NCBI RefSeq assembly: GCF_000013865.1
Contig: NC_007948.1
Coordinates: forward strand, 1,612,001-1,676,000
Length of the DNA stretch: 64,000 bases
Direction of reading: 5' to 3'
DNA from: Polaromonas sp. JS666
Lineage (GTDB): Bacteria; Pseudomonadota; Gammaproteobacteria; Burkholderiales; Burkholderiaceae_C
Translations under genes and position numbers: made by a program
In this document: one piece after another, positions 24,906 through 34,280 of the stretch
How the letters are laid out: every line of letters begins with the position of its first letter
Numbering within the stretch: the stretch's first letter is position 1
Notes under the pieces: model-generated
Seen by the model: only the letters and a program-made list of their open reading frames with translations
Told to the model about the DNA's origin: nothing
Database searches by the model: none

Positions 24906-27626
24906 TTAATCGGCCAGTGCGCGCGTGACGACTTCGAGCGTGTCCTTGCTCAGGTCCGTCTTGGCCGCCACCCGGGCAATCGCTTCGCGGGCTGCGCTGC
25001 GGTAAGGCTCGGCCAGTTTGCTCCAGCGGTCGAGCGCACGTGCCAGGCGGGCTGCCACCTGGGGATTGATGGCGTCGAGCTCCATCACGCGGTCGCTCCA
25101 GAACACGTAGCCGGCGGCATCCGTGCGATGAAAGGCCGCCGGGTTGGCCTGGCAGTAGGTGCTGATGACGCTGCGGGCGCGGTTGGGGTTGCGCAGGCTG
25201 AAATCGGGGTGCTTCATGAGCTGCCTGACGGCCGGCAGGACATTGCCGCTGCGGTCGGGGGCGCCGGCCTGCAGGCCAAACCATTTGTCGATGACCAGTG
25301 CCTCGTCCTTGAACATGGCATGGAACTTCGCCAGCGCCTGAGCGGCCAGCGGGTGGCCGCTGGACACCAGGGCGGATAGCGCGTTGAAGCGGTCGGTCAT
25401 GTTGCCTGCATCCTTGAAGCGCTGCAGCGTTTTGCCGGGCCACACGGTGTCTCCGGTGGTCATCGCGGCCAGGCAGAGCTGGGACAGGGCCATGCCCGCC
25501 AGCGCACGGCGGCCTGAAGAGGTGGGGTCGGGTGTGTAGGCGCCTGTGCCCTGGTTGGCTTCGTAGACCTGCTGCCAGTCGCCGGCCAGTGCCACGGCAA
25601 GTTGCTGGCGCATGGCCTCGCGCACGGCGTGAATGCGCTGCGGGTCGACCACATCGAGCTGCTCGGCGAGGTAGGTTTCGGAGGGCAGGGTGAGCACCAG
25701 TTCCTTGAATGCGGCATCCAGCCTGGGGTGGTGCAGCACGCTGCGCATGGCCTGCACATAGGCCTCATCGAGCGGCGCAGCATCCACGGGATAGGCGACG
25801 GCAGCGATTGATTTGATAGCGCGCCTGACGGCCAGCCGCTGGCCGGCTTCCCAGCGGTTGAACGGGTCGCTGTCGTGGGCCAGCAGGTGCAGCAGCTGGG
25901 CGTCGGTGTAGTCGAACTCCAGCACCACCGGGGCGGTGAAGCCGCGCAGGATGGACGGCACGGGCTCGGCATCGACATTCACAAAGGTCAGCGTTTCGCT
26001 GGCTTGCGTGAGCACCACGGTGCGCGACGTCCCCGCTGCGGCAGTTTCGTGGGCCAGTTGCAGGGGCAGGTCGGCTCCGTCTGCGCCCAGCAGGCCCAGG
26101 CCCACGGGAATGACGAACGGCTCCTTGACCGCCTGGCCGGCGGTGGGTGCGCAGCTTTGGGCGAGCGTCAGGGTGTAGGTGCGGGCGGCTGCGTCATGCA
26201 CGCCCTGGGCATGCACGCGCGGCGTGCCGGCCTGGCTGTACCAGCGCTTGAACTGCGGCAGCAGGCGTGCCAGGTCCGAGCCGGGGTTGGCATCGGCAAT
26301 GGCTTGCGCAAAGTCGTCACACGTGACAGCTTTGCCGTCGTGCCGCTCGAAGTACAGGGTCATGCCTCTGGCAAAGCCTTCGCGGCCAACCAGGGTCTGC
26401 ATCATGCGCACGACCTCGGCGCCTTTTTCGTAAATGGTGACGGTGTAGAAGTTGCTGATCTCGATATAGCTGTCGGGCCGCACCGGATGGGCCATCGGGC
26501 CCGCGTCTTCCGGGAACTGGGCAGTGCGCAGCACACGCACGTCTTCAATGCGCTTGACGGCGCGGGCCGACGCCTCGCCGCACAGGTCCTGCGAGAACTC
26601 CTGGTCGCGGAATACGGTCAGGCCTTCCTTGAGGCTGAGCTGGAACCAGTCGCGGCAGGTGATGCGGTTGCCGGTCCAGTTGTGGAAGTACTCGTGGCCC
26701 ACCACGCTTTCGATGTTCGAATAATCGGTGTCGGTGGCCGTCGCCTGATTCGCCAGCACGTACTTGGTGTTGAAGATATTCAGGCCCTTGTTTTCCATGG
26801 CGCCCATGTTGAAGTCGCTGGTGGCCACGATCATGAACCGCTCCAGGTCCAGCGGCAGGCCGAAGCGGGCTTCGTCCCAGGCCACCGAGTGCATCAGCGA
26901 GTTCATCGCATGCTCGGTCTTGTCGAGGTCGCCGGGGCGCACATAGACCTGCAGCGTGTGTTCCTTGCCGGCGCGCGAGGTGATGCGCTGCTCGCGGCTG
27001 ACCAGCTGGCCGGCCACCAGCGCAAACAGGTAGCTCGGCTTTTTGTGCGGGTCCACCCATTTGGCGAAATGGCGCGGGCCGTTGGGGCCGTTTTCCAGCA
27101 TGCCTTGTTCCACCAGATTGCCGTTGGACAACAGCACGGGGTACAGGGCCTTGTCGGCGCGCAGCGTGACGCTGTAGCTCGCCATCACATCAGGGCGGTC
27201 CAGGAAGTAGGTGATGCGCCTGAAGCCTTCGGCCTCGCACTGTGTGAAGAACGAGTCGTTGCTGACGTAGAGACCCATCAGCTTGGTGTTTTTGGCGGGG
27301 CAGGTGGTGGTGAAGATTTCCAGCTCGAAGTCGTCGGGCAGGTTGTCCAGCACCAGCCGGTTGCCTTCCATCCTGAACGAGGTGCCTTGCCCGTTGACCA
27401 GCACGCGGGCGAGATTCAGCTCTTCGCCGTCGAGCTTCAGGGGCTGGGTCGGCACATCCGGGTTGCGGCGCAGCTTCATCTTGTTGAGCACGCGCGTTTT
27501 GGCCGGGTCGAGGTCAAAACACAGGTCGACGGTGTCAATCCAGTAAGCGGGCGCGACGTAGTCGGCGCGGTTAACTACCACGGCGGGCATCTGTCCGTTT
27601 TCTCTGTCATCTGGCATTTGCAGCAT
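24906..27626 (-). CDS. pepN: Aminopeptidase N (M1 family)
   Basis: This 906-residue zinc aminopeptidase has the substrate-binding GAMEN (275-279) and the zinc site HEYFHNWTGNR (311 onward). The C-terminal helical domain is complete. PepN removes N-terminal residues from peptides in the cytoplasm. ATG 27626 is used. A 763-codon open frame on the opposite strand across this gene is a composition artefact. Confidence 0.96.
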   Translation of the reverse strand: MLQMPDDRENGQMPAVVVNRADYVAPAYWIDTVDLCFDLDPAKTRVLNKMKLRRNPDVPTQPLKLDGEELNLARVLVNGQGTSFRMEGNRLVLDNLPDDFELEIFTTTCPAKNTKLMGLYVSNDSFFTQCEAEGFRRITYFLDRPDVMASYSVTLRADKALYPVLLSNGNLVEQGMLENGPNGPRHFAKWVDPHKKPSYLFALVAGQLVSREQRITSRAGKEHTLQVYVRPGDLDKTEHAMNSLMHSVAWDEARFGLPLDLERFMIVATSDFNMGAMENKGLNIFNTKYVLANQATATDTDYSNIESVVGHEYFHNWTGNRITCRDWFQLSLKEGLTVFRDQEFSQDLCGEASARAVKRIEDVRVLRTAQFPEDAGPMAHPVRPDSYIEISNFYTVTIYEKGAEVVRMMQTLVGREGFARGMTLYFERHDGKAVTCDDFAQAIADANPGSDLARLLPQFKRWYSQAGTPRVHAQGVHDAAARTYTLTLAQSCAPTAGQAVKEPFVIPVGLGLLGADGADLPLQLAHETAAAGTSRTVVLTQASETLTFVNVDAEPVPSILRGFTAPVVLEFDYTDAQLLHLLAHDSDPFNRWEAGQRLAVRRAIKSIAAVAYPVDAAPLDEAYVQAMRSVLHHPRLDAAFKELVLTLPSETYLAEQLDVVDPQRIHAVREAMRQQLAVALAGDWQQVYEANQGTGAYTPDPTSSGRRALAGMALSQLCLAAMTTGDTVWPGKTLQRFKDAGNMTDRFNALSALVSSGHPLAAQALAKFHAMFKDEALVIDKWFGLQAGAPDRSGNVLPAVRQLMKHPDFSLRNPNRARSVISTYCQANPAAFHRTDAAGYVFWSDRVMELDAINPQVAARLARALDRWSKLAEPYRSAAREAIARVAAKTDLSKDTLEVVTRALAD

Positions 27627-27680
27627 GTCGGGTTCCTGAAAAAATGGTTTGTTGTTGGTGATGAACGTCGGCGGCCGTCG

Positions 27681-28785
27681 TCAGACGCCCTGCTTCAGGG
27701 AAGCCTCGATAAACGGGTCGAGGTCGCCGTCAAGCACCTTTTGCGTGGCCGAGGTTTCGTAGTTGGTGCGCAGGTCCTTGATGCGGCTCTGGTCGAGCAC
27801 ATAGCTGCGGATCTGGTGGCCCCAGCCCACGTCGGTCTTGCTGTCTTCGAGCTTTTGCTGCTCGGCCTGGCGTTTGCGCATCTCGTGGTCATACAGGCGC
27901 GAGCGCAGGCGCTTCCACGCCACATCGCGGTTGCTGTGCTGCGAACGGCCGTCCTGGCATTGCACCACGATACCGGTCGGGATGTGCGTCAAACGCACGG
28001 CCGAATCGGTCTTGTTGATGTGCTGGCCGCCGGCGCCGCTGGCGCGGAAGGTGTCGGTGCGCACATCCGATGGGTTGATGTCGATCTCGATCGAGTCATC
28101 AATCTCGGGGTAGACAAACACCGAGGCAAACGAGGTGTGGCGCCCGCCGGAGGAGTCAAACGGTGACTTGCGGACCAGGCGGTGCACGCCGGTTTCGGTG
28201 CGCAGCAGGCCAAAAGCGTATTCGCCCTCGATCTTGATGGTGGCGCCCTTGATGCCGGCCGTGTCGCCCGCGGTTTCATCTTCAATGGTGGTCTTGAAGC
28301 CCTTGCGCTCGGCGTACTTGAGGTACTGGCGCAGCAGCATGCTGGCCCAGTCACAGGCTTCGGTGCCGCCGGCGCCGGCCTGAATGTCCAGAAAGCAGGG
28401 CAGCGGATCGGCCGGGTTGTTGAACATCCGGCGGAATTCCATCTTTTCGACTTCGGTGGCCACCTTGCCGGCTTCGTCTTCAATGGCCAGCATGCCGGCT
28501 TCGTCGCCTTCGCCCTTGGACATCTCGAACAACTCGGTGTTGTCGGCCAACTCCTGCGTGAGCCGGTCGATGACATGCACCACGTCTTCAAGCGATTTCT
28601 TTTCCCGGCCTAGTTCCTGTGCGCGCTTGGGGTTGTCCCAGACCTTGGGGTCTTCGAGCGCGGCGTTGACTTCGTTCAGTTTTCGTTCTTTGGCAGGGTA
28701 GTCAAAGATACCCCCGAAGTTCGTTTACCCGGTTGCTCAGGTCTGCGAGCTGGTTGCCGATGATGTTAATGCGTTCTGCGTCCAT
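27681..28785 (-). CDS. prfB: Peptide chain release factor 2, programmed frameshift
   Basis: The protein is encoded in two frames. Codons 1-27 run from ATG 28785 to CTT at 28707-28705 and meet TGA at 28704-28702. A +1 shift on CTT-T continues as GAC and gives a 367-residue RF2. The SPFDSSGGR region carries the SPF codon-recognition tripeptide, and [15 protein letters not shown] carries the GGQ peptidyl-hydrolysis motif. RF2 reads UGA and UAA. When RF2 is scarce the internal UGA is read slowly and the shift rises, which is the classical autoregulation. Confidence 0.96.
28701..28712 (-). promoter_or_regulatory. prfB +1 programmed frameshift site
   Basis: The minus strand reads GGTATCTTTGAC: the CTT slip codon is followed by the in-frame UGA and then C, the least efficient stop context. 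A purine-rich CGGGGG directly upstream (28713-28718 included) serves as the internal Shine-Dalgarno-like stimulator. Confidence 0.92.
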
Positions 28786-29097
28786 GAGTGTTCAATCCTG
28801 AAGGGTAGGGGTCGTTTGGCCATTTTTGGCCATTTGGCGGTCTGGCGAATGATCTGGCGATTTATGCCAATTAACCTGTGATTTTCTCACGAGGATAGCC
28901 CCCACGCTCCAATACGGTTCAGTTAGCACACCGCATGCAGCGCCGATCATCTCCTTCCCCGCTGGGGGAAGGCCGGGATGGGGGCTCACGGCGTGGGCGT
29001 CGGGCCGCCGTGTTGACCTGGTCGCCGCTGGCCCCCACCCCAACCCTCCCCCGGAAGGGGAGGGAGCTTACGGGCCCTTGACTGAACCGTGCGGCCC
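28786..29097. other. Intergenic region between prfB and the hydrolase gene
   Basis: No gene is visible. The right part (about 28940-29080) consists of GC-rich short inverted segments such as CTCCTTCCCCGCTGGGGG and CCCCCGGAAGGGGAGGG, which look like dispersed intergenic repeats and could act as transcription or mRNA-stability signals for the two minus-strand genes. Confidence 0.4.
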
Positions 29098-30129
29098 TTA
29101 ACCCAGGAAATCCTCGATCCGCCTGGCCAGCTGCTCGGGCTGGTCATGGTGCAGCATGTGGCCCGCATCCTGAACCACGGCGACCTGCGCTTGGGGTATC
29201 TGCTTGAGCCTTTCGTGGTATTGCGCCAGGGTGTAGGAGCCCTTCCACCAGGTCGCCAGGGAGTCGTCAGACGCCTCAACGGACAGCGTGGGCGCGCTGA
29301 TCTGCCGGTAGATCTCCAGCGCTTCGTCCAGCCGGTACAGGTGCGCGCTGGTGATCTTGTGCGCGGCATCGCCCAGAATTCGCCATTTGCCGCTGGCGTC
29401 GGGGCGGGCCCAATGGTTGGCCAGCCAGTGGGCCTTGTCGGACGAGAGCCGGGGGTTGGTCCTCATGAGCCGGCGCGCCACGCCGTCCACGTCGTTGTAG
29501 GCCTTCAGGTCGAGTTCGCCCCGGTGCAGGCTTTTGAGCTCGTCCATCCATTTCGCATAGCGCGCGGGGGCCTGGCTGGGTTTGCTGGCCGGCAGGCCAA
29601 ACCCTTCGAGGTTGACGAGCTTGCGAATGCGTGCCGGCCGCACGCCGGCGTAGAGCATGGCTACATTGCCGCCCATGCTGTGCCCCACCAGGTCCACCGC
29701 CTGGCCGGCCGCATAGTGGTCCAGCAGGAAGTCCAGGTCGGCCAGGTAGTCGGCGAACCAATAGGTGTCAGCGGCCCCCACGCTTTTCACTTCGTGTAAT
29801 GCGCTTCCCCCCGAGGGGGCTAATTTTCCTTGGGGCGGCCCGGCGGAAAATTGGGCGTCCCCCACGTGGCGCTGCTCGGCGCTGCAAGTCAGGCCAAAGC
29901 CGCGCCAGTCAGGCGCAATAATCGTGCGGCCCTGCGCAAACGCGTCTGACAAGGCATCGACCATGAACTGCCAGGAGGCCGCGACGTCCATCCAGCCATG
30001 CACCAGCACCAGGGGCGGGCGGGTGGAGGCGGAGGCGGGGCCAGCTGCGGCCGGCCAGACCTGGACGTGGTAGCTGAGCCCGCGTATAGGGACAAACTCG
30101 CTGCGGGAAGAACGTTTTTCTTTGTACAT
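29098..30129 (-). CDS. Alpha/beta hydrolase with an in-frame repeat insertion
   Basis: This 343-residue hydrolase has the oxyanion HGWMDVAASW, nucleophile GHSMGG and catalytic His in DAGHMLHHDQP. The substrate is unknown. Start ATG 30129 opens MYKEKRSS; a longer open frame upstream overlaps the divergent ligase gene and is rejected. Around residues 90-118 the protein contains GPPQGKLAPSGGSALHEVKS and adjoining residues, the direct translation of the dispersed chromosomal repeat found elsewhere in this window. It sits between two conserved parts, so it is probably a tolerated surface-loop insertion. Confidence 0.85.
   Translation of the reverse strand: MYKEKRSSRSEFVPIRGLSYHVQVWPAAAGPASASTRPPLVLVHGWMDVAASWQFMVDALSDAFAQGRTIIAPDWRGFGLTCSAEQRHVGDAQFSAGPPQGKLAPSGGSALHEVKSVGAADTYWFADYLADLDFLLDHYAAGQAVDLVGHSMGGNVAMLYAGVRPARIRKLVNLEGFGLPASKPSQAPARYAKWMDELKSLHRGELDLKAYNDVDGVARRLMRTNPRLSSDKAHWLANHWARPDASGKWRILGDAAHKITSAHLYRLDEALEIYRQISAPTLSVEASDDSLATWWKGSYTLAQYHERLKQIPQAQVAVVQDAGHMLHHDQPEQLARRIEDFLG
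29774..29858. repeat. Dispersed repeat inside the hydrolase gene
   Basis: The plus strand begins GGCCCCCACGCTTTTCACTT, continues through a CCCCCCGAGGGGGC palindrome and ends with an AATTTTCC / GGAAAATT hairpin. The same subtype lies before purF (46151-46232). Here it keeps the reading frame open. Confidence 0.75.
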
Positions 30130-30156
30130 TGGGTCCTCATCATAAGGAGGCCCGAG

Positions 30157-31944
30157 TTGAAACGCAGTCAAAACAGGGACAAGCCCGCGGGAGGGCCGTC
30201 GGGCCCGGCGGCAGACCACTACGCAGCCATGCACAGCGGTTTTCGCTGGCAGGTCCCTGAGCACTTCAACATCGCCGAGGCCTGCTGTGGTCGCTGGGCC
30301 CGGGATGGGGGCGACGGGCGGGATGCTGCAAAAAGAATAGCCATACGCGAGCATCAAACCGGAGCTCGCACCACTTTGTATACCTATCGGGCGCTGCAGC
30401 AGGCGGCTGACGCGCTGAGCCACGTGCTGGCCGGCCTGGGCGTGCAGCGCGGCGACCGCGTCGCCATCGTGATGCCGCAGCGCTTTGAAACCGCGGTGGC
30501 CTACATGGCAATCTTCCAGATGGGGGCAGTGGCCATGCCGCTGTCCATGCTGTTTGGCCCTGAAGCGCTGGAGTTTCGTTTACACGACAGCGAGGCCGTG
30601 GTCGCCATCTGCGATGAAAGCGCCATCGCCAGCATCAGGGCAGTCAGGCCGCAATGCCCGGCGCTGCGCACCGTGGTCGCAGCCGGCGCCGCAAAAGGCC
30701 AGGGCGATATTGACTACGAGACCGCGCTGGCGGCGCAGCAACAGGCCTTCACCGCCGTCAGGACAAAGGCAGAAGACGCGGCCATCCTGATCTACACCAG
30801 CGGCACCACCGGCCCGCCCAAGGGCGCGCTGCTGCCGCACCGCGCGCTGATCGGCAACCTGCCGGGTTTTGTTTGCAGCCAGAACTGGTTCGGATTTGAT
30901 GGCAAGGCCAACGCGGGGACGGACGCCGTCTTCTGGAGCCCGGCAGACTGGGCCTGGACCGGTGGCCTGATGGATGCCTTGCTGCCCACCCTGTATTTCG
31001 GCCGCCCCATCGTCGCGTTCAACGGCCGCTTCAGCCCGGAGTTGGCGTTCACGCTGATGGCCGGGCAGGGCGTGACGCATACCTTTTTGTTTCCCACCGC
31101 ACTCAAGGCCATGATGAAGGCCTACCCGCGGCCGCGCGAGCATTTCCAGTTGAAACTGCAGGCCATGATGAGCGCGGGCGAAGCGGTGGGCGATGCCGTG
31201 TTTGCTTACTGCCAGGAGCAACTGGGCGTGACGGTCAACGAAATGTTCGGCCAGACCGAAATCAATTACGTGGTGGGCAATTGCAGCAGCCTGTGGCCAG
31301 CCCGGCCGGGCAGCATGGGTAAGGGCTACCCTGGCCACCGCGTGGCGGTGATTGATGATGAGGGTCAGGAATGCGCGGTCGGCGTGCCCGGCGATGTTGC
31401 GGTGAACCGTTACGACATCCATGGCGATCCCGACCCGATTTTCTTTCTGGGCTACTGGAAGAAGGACGCTGCGACACAGGCCAAGTTCACCGGCGACTGG
31501 TGCCGCACCGGCGACCTGGCCCGCCGTGACGCCGAGGGCTACCTCTGGTACGAGGGCCGGGCCGACGATGTCTTCAAGGCGGCCGGCTACCGCATCGGCC
31601 CCGGTGAAATCGAGAACTGCCTGGTCAAGCATCCGGCGGTGGCCAATGCGGCGGTGGTGCCCAAGCCGGACCGGGAACGGGGCGCCGTGGTGAAAGCCTA
31701 TGTGGTGCTTGCTCCTGATTTCATGGCTGATCGTTCAGGGTTTCCAGGAGGCGCGGACCAATTCGATCTGGAAATGACTGCGACACTGCAGGCCCACGTG
31801 AAAACCATGCTGGCGCCGTATGAGTACCCGAAGGAAATCGAATTCATTGACGCCCTGCCGATGACAACCACCGGCAAGGTGCAACGGCGCGTGTTGCGGC
31901 TCCGTGAGGAAGAGCGCTTCAGGGCGTCGCCAGCGCCGCGGTGA
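30157..31944 (+). CDS. Acyl-CoA synthetase, AMP-forming
   Basis: The product is 595 residues from TTG 30157. A perfect AAGGAGG at 30144-30150, six bases upstream, decides this start over the in-frame ATG 30229. The ATP loop YTSGTTGPPKG, the WSPADWAWTGGL segment, YEGRADDVFKAAGYR and the C-terminal lysine in TTTGKVQRRV mark an acetyl-CoA synthetase-like ligase of the medium-chain acyl/aryl type. It would activate a carboxylic acid to its CoA ester. The gene is divergent from the hydrolase with only 27 bases between start codons, so their promoters must overlap each other's 5' ends. Confidence 0.88.
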   Translation: MKRSQNRDKPAGGPSGPAADHYAAMHSGFRWQVPEHFNIAEACCGRWARDGGDGRDAAKRIAIREHQTGARTTLYTYRALQQAADALSHVLAGLGVQRGDRVAIVMPQRFETAVAYMAIFQMGAVAMPLSMLFGPEALEFRLHDSEAVVAICDESAIASIRAVRPQCPALRTVVAAGAAKGQGDIDYETALAAQQQAFTAVRTKAEDAAILIYTSGTTGPPKGALLPHRALIGNLPGFVCSQNWFGFDGKANAGTDAVFWSPADWAWTGGLMDALLPTLYFGRPIVAFNGRFSPELAFTLMAGQGVTHTFLFPTALKAMMKAYPRPREHFQLKLQAMMSAGEAVGDAVFAYCQEQLGVTVNEMFGQTEINYVVGNCSSLWPARPGSMGKGYPGHRVAVIDDEGQECAVGVPGDVAVNRYDIHGDPDPIFFLGYWKKDAATQAKFTGDWCRTGDLARRDAEGYLWYEGRADDVFKAAGYRIGPGEIENCLVKHPAVANAAVVPKPDRERGAVVKAYVVLAPDFMADRSGFPGGADQFDLEMTATLQAHVKTMLAPYEYPKEIEFIDALPMTTTGKVQRRVLRLREEERFRASPAPR

Positions 31945-31955
31945 TCGGGCACAAA

Positions 31956-31982
31956 AAAAAGCACCCGGGTCGAGTGCTTTTT
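31956..31982. terminator. Rho-independent terminator
   Basis: The stem AAAAAGCAC / GTGCTTTTT encloses a nine-base loop, just after the acyl-CoA synthetase stop. The symmetrical A/T tracts could also serve the converging lipoprotein gene. Confidence 0.75.
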
Positions 31983-32001
31983 CCAGCAGGCGCCGCGGAT
32001 C

Positions 32002-32079
32002 TGGCTACGCCAGGCCGCAGGCGCCGTCCCCTGCAAGAGGAGAAGGCGCTACACGAAGTGAGCGCCGACAGGGGTGTGT
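32002..32079. repeat. Dispersed repeat, second subtype
   Basis: The segment contains GGCCGCAGGCGCCGTCCCCT and CACGAAGTGAGCGCC and ends near GGGGTGTG. It resembles the copy before folC at 43188-43274 and lies between two convergent genes. Confidence 0.6.
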
Positions 32080-32082
32080 CTG

Positions 32083-32766
32083 TTATCGCCCAGCGACCTG
32101 CTCGGCCACATAGATCTCGACACGGCGGTTCTTGTCGCGGCCTTGCTGCGTGTTGTTGTCGGCAACCGGCTCGCGTGAACCGCGGCCATCGGTTGCGATG
32201 CGGGTGCGGGCCACGCCGCGGCTCACCAGGTAATCGCGGGCTGCATTGGCGCGGTCTACGGACAGCGGGTTGTTGATCGCATCCGAACCGGTGCTGTCGG
32301 TGTGGCCGATGATGGTCACCGTGGTGACCTGGTTCTGGTTCAGGCTGGTGGCAAACTGGTTCAGGATAGGCGCGAAGTTGGGCTTGATGGCGGCGCGGCC
32401 CACGTCAAACGACACGTCGCTGGGAATGTCCAGCTTCAGGCGGTTGTCGGGGGTCTGGCTTACCGCCACACCGGTGCCGGCGGTAGCGCGCTCCATGGCC
32501 GCTTTCTGTTCCTGCATTTTCTTGGACCAGATATAGCCGCCACCCGCACCGACGGCGCCGCCCAGCACTGCACCGGTGGCAGCTCCTTTTGAGCCACCGG
32601 TTGCCGCGCCCAGCACCGCGCCGGCCAAGGCGCCAATGCCCGCGCCCTTGGCCGTATCCTGCTGGGTTTCGCTCATGTTGGCGCAACCGGAGAGGCCGCC
32701 AATGGCGAGTGCTGCGGATGTCAGGGCTGTGATGGCCAGTTTGTTCATGTTCATGTTTATGTTCAT
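32083..32766 (-). CDS. OmpA-family lipoprotein with glycine-zipper segment
   Basis: The product is a 227-residue lipoprotein. ATG 32766 follows a GAGGAG ribosome-binding site. The signal peptide ends in the lipobox LSGC with acylated Cys 28. Residues 45-85 are a glycine-zipper (GAGIGALAGAVLGAATGGS) followed by a short coiled linker. The C-terminal OmpA domain binds peptidoglycan (GHTDSTGSDAINNPLSVDRA and NRRVEI). It probably anchors the outer membrane to the wall. Confidence 0.9.
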   Translation of the reverse strand: MNINMNMNKLAITALTSAALAIGGLSGCANMSETQQDTAKGAGIGALAGAVLGAATGGSKGAATGAVLGGAVGAGGGYIWSKKMQEQKAAMERATAGTGVAVSQTPDNRLKLDIPSDVSFDVGRAAIKPNFAPILNQFATSLNQNQVTTVTIIGHTDSTGSDAINNPLSVDRANAARDYLVSRGVARTRIATDGRGSREPVADNNTQQGRDKNRRVEIYVAEQVAGR

Positions 32767-33000
32767 CGAAAAGCTCCTCATGGAAATTGATTGGCTTGGC
32801 AGCGCGGCAAAGCGCTGGCAGGCAGATGGTACGCCCAGCGAAAGGTGACGATTTGTAAGACAAGCGCGCGACTTCGGCACGGGCGGATAGGCCTTGAAGC
32901 CTTAAACTAGCCGTTTTTCGAGTGCTGTCATCGCAGACCAGATGATGGCTTCGCGCTCCCGGTAACCGGGGGCCTTCCTCATTCTTCAGCTGAAATTTTC

Positions 33001-34065
33001 ATGAATAAAGTTCAACTCGGCGCCAGCGATCTGCAGGTCACCCCCATTTGCATGGGCACCATGACGTTTGGCGAACAGGTGGATGAAGTCACGGCGCACG
33101 CCATCCTGGACCGGTCTTTTGAGCGCGGTGTCAATTTTCTCGACACGGCGGAAATGTACTCGGTGCCGGCACGGGCTGAAACCTTTGGCGCCACTGAAAC
33201 CATCATTGGCAGCTGGTTCGCCAAAAATCCCGCAGCCCGCAGCAAGCTGGTGCTGGCCACCAAGGTGGCGGGGCCGGCGCGCGGCATGTCCTGGATTCGC
33301 GAGGGCAGCCCGGATCTGACCGCGGCGGATATCACGCAGGCGTGCAACAACAGCCTGAAGCGCCTGAAGACCGATGTGATTGACCTCTACCAGATTCACT
33401 GGCCGGCCCGCCATGTGCCGGCCTTCGGCATGCTGTATTTCGAGCCGGCCAAGGACCAGGCGGTGACGTCCATCCACCAGCAGCTGGAGGCGCTCGGCGG
33501 CCTCGTCAAGGCGGGCAAGGTGCGCGCCATCGGCCTGTCCAATGAAACCCCTTACGGCGTGCACGAGTTCGTGCGCCTGGCCGAGCAGCATGGCCTGCCG
33601 CGTGTGGCGACGGTGCAGAACCCCTTCTGCCTGGTCAACCGCACCGTGGAAAACGGCCTGGACGAAACCATGCATCGCCTCGGTGTTTCGCTGCTGGCTT
33701 ATTCACCGCTGGCCTTTGGCCTGCTGACTGGCAAATACGACGAGTCGGGCACGGAAGGCCCGCGGGCGCCGAAAGACGCGCGCATTGGCAAGTTCGAGTC
33801 GGTGCGCAAGCAGCGCTGGGGCCGCCCGGAGGCCCTTGCAGCTGCGCGGCGCTACAACGCGCTGGCGCGCGCGCATGGCCTGACGCCTGCGCAACTGGCG
33901 CTGGCCTTTTGCTACACCAAGTGGCAGGTCGCCAGCACCATCATCGGCGTGACCACTGTGGCACAACTCGACGAAGACCTGGATGCCTTTGGGACCACAC
34001 TTTCCCCGGAGGTATTGGCCGAGATTGACACTATCCGCTGGGAACTCCGGGATCCGGCGCAGTGA
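33001..34065 (+). CDS. tas: Aldo/keto reductase, Tas-like
   Basis: This 354-residue NADPH-dependent reductase has the catalytic Asp/Tyr in FLDTAEMYSVP, Lys in LATKVAG, His in YQIHWPAR and the cofactor segment near the C-terminus (STIIGVTTVAQLDEDL). The overall pattern, including the loop after LDTAEMY, is that of E. coli Tas. The physiological carbonyl substrate is not known. It stands alone, with the dispersed repeat downstream. Confidence 0.88.
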   Translation: MNKVQLGASDLQVTPICMGTMTFGEQVDEVTAHAILDRSFERGVNFLDTAEMYSVPARAETFGATETIIGSWFAKNPAARSKLVLATKVAGPARGMSWIREGSPDLTAADITQACNNSLKRLKTDVIDLYQIHWPARHVPAFGMLYFEPAKDQAVTSIHQQLEALGGLVKAGKVRAIGLSNETPYGVHEFVRLAEQHGLPRVATVQNPFCLVNRTVENGLDETMHRLGVSLLAYSPLAFGLLTGKYDESGTEGPRAPKDARIGKFESVRKQRWGRPEALAAARRYNALARAHGLTPAQLALAFCYTKWQVASTIIGVTTVAQLDEDLDAFGTTLSPEVLAEIDTIRWELRDPAQ

Positions 34066-34119
34066 GCTCCACACATGTTTCAGCGCCTGTGATCCGCGAA
34101 TTGCAAGTTCGAGCCGTGG

Positions 34120-34280
34120 AACCGGCTTTGCCGGGCCACAGGCGGGCGGCCCCCGAGGGGCTGGAGCCTGCGGCTCCAAAGCTGCTTGAGCAGCTTTGGA
34201 CAGGCGACAGAGGCGAAGCGTCTCGCGAGCCGCGGCCTGCAAGGCCTCGGGAGCTACACGGAGTGAGCGACCGTGGGGGC
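34120..34280. repeat. Dispersed repeat cluster upstream of ybaK
   Basis: About 160 bases of nested GC-rich inverted segments (CCGGCTTTGCCGGG, CTTGAGCAGC-type hairpins) end with ACACGGAGTGAGCGACCGTG. The terminal GTG at 34273 is the likely ybaK start codon. Confidence 0.65.

Noticed and set aside
25875..28166. A 763-codon open frame on the plus strand
   Set aside because: It is antisense to pepN and prfB, which have clear catalytic motifs. Its translation has no domain and is rich in His, Gln, Val and Gly, as expected of the antisense of GC-rich genes.
30130..30423. N-terminal extension of the alpha/beta hydrolase
   Set aside because: It would overlap the acyl-CoA synthetase start and has no family similarity. 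ATG 30129 gives a normal N-terminus.
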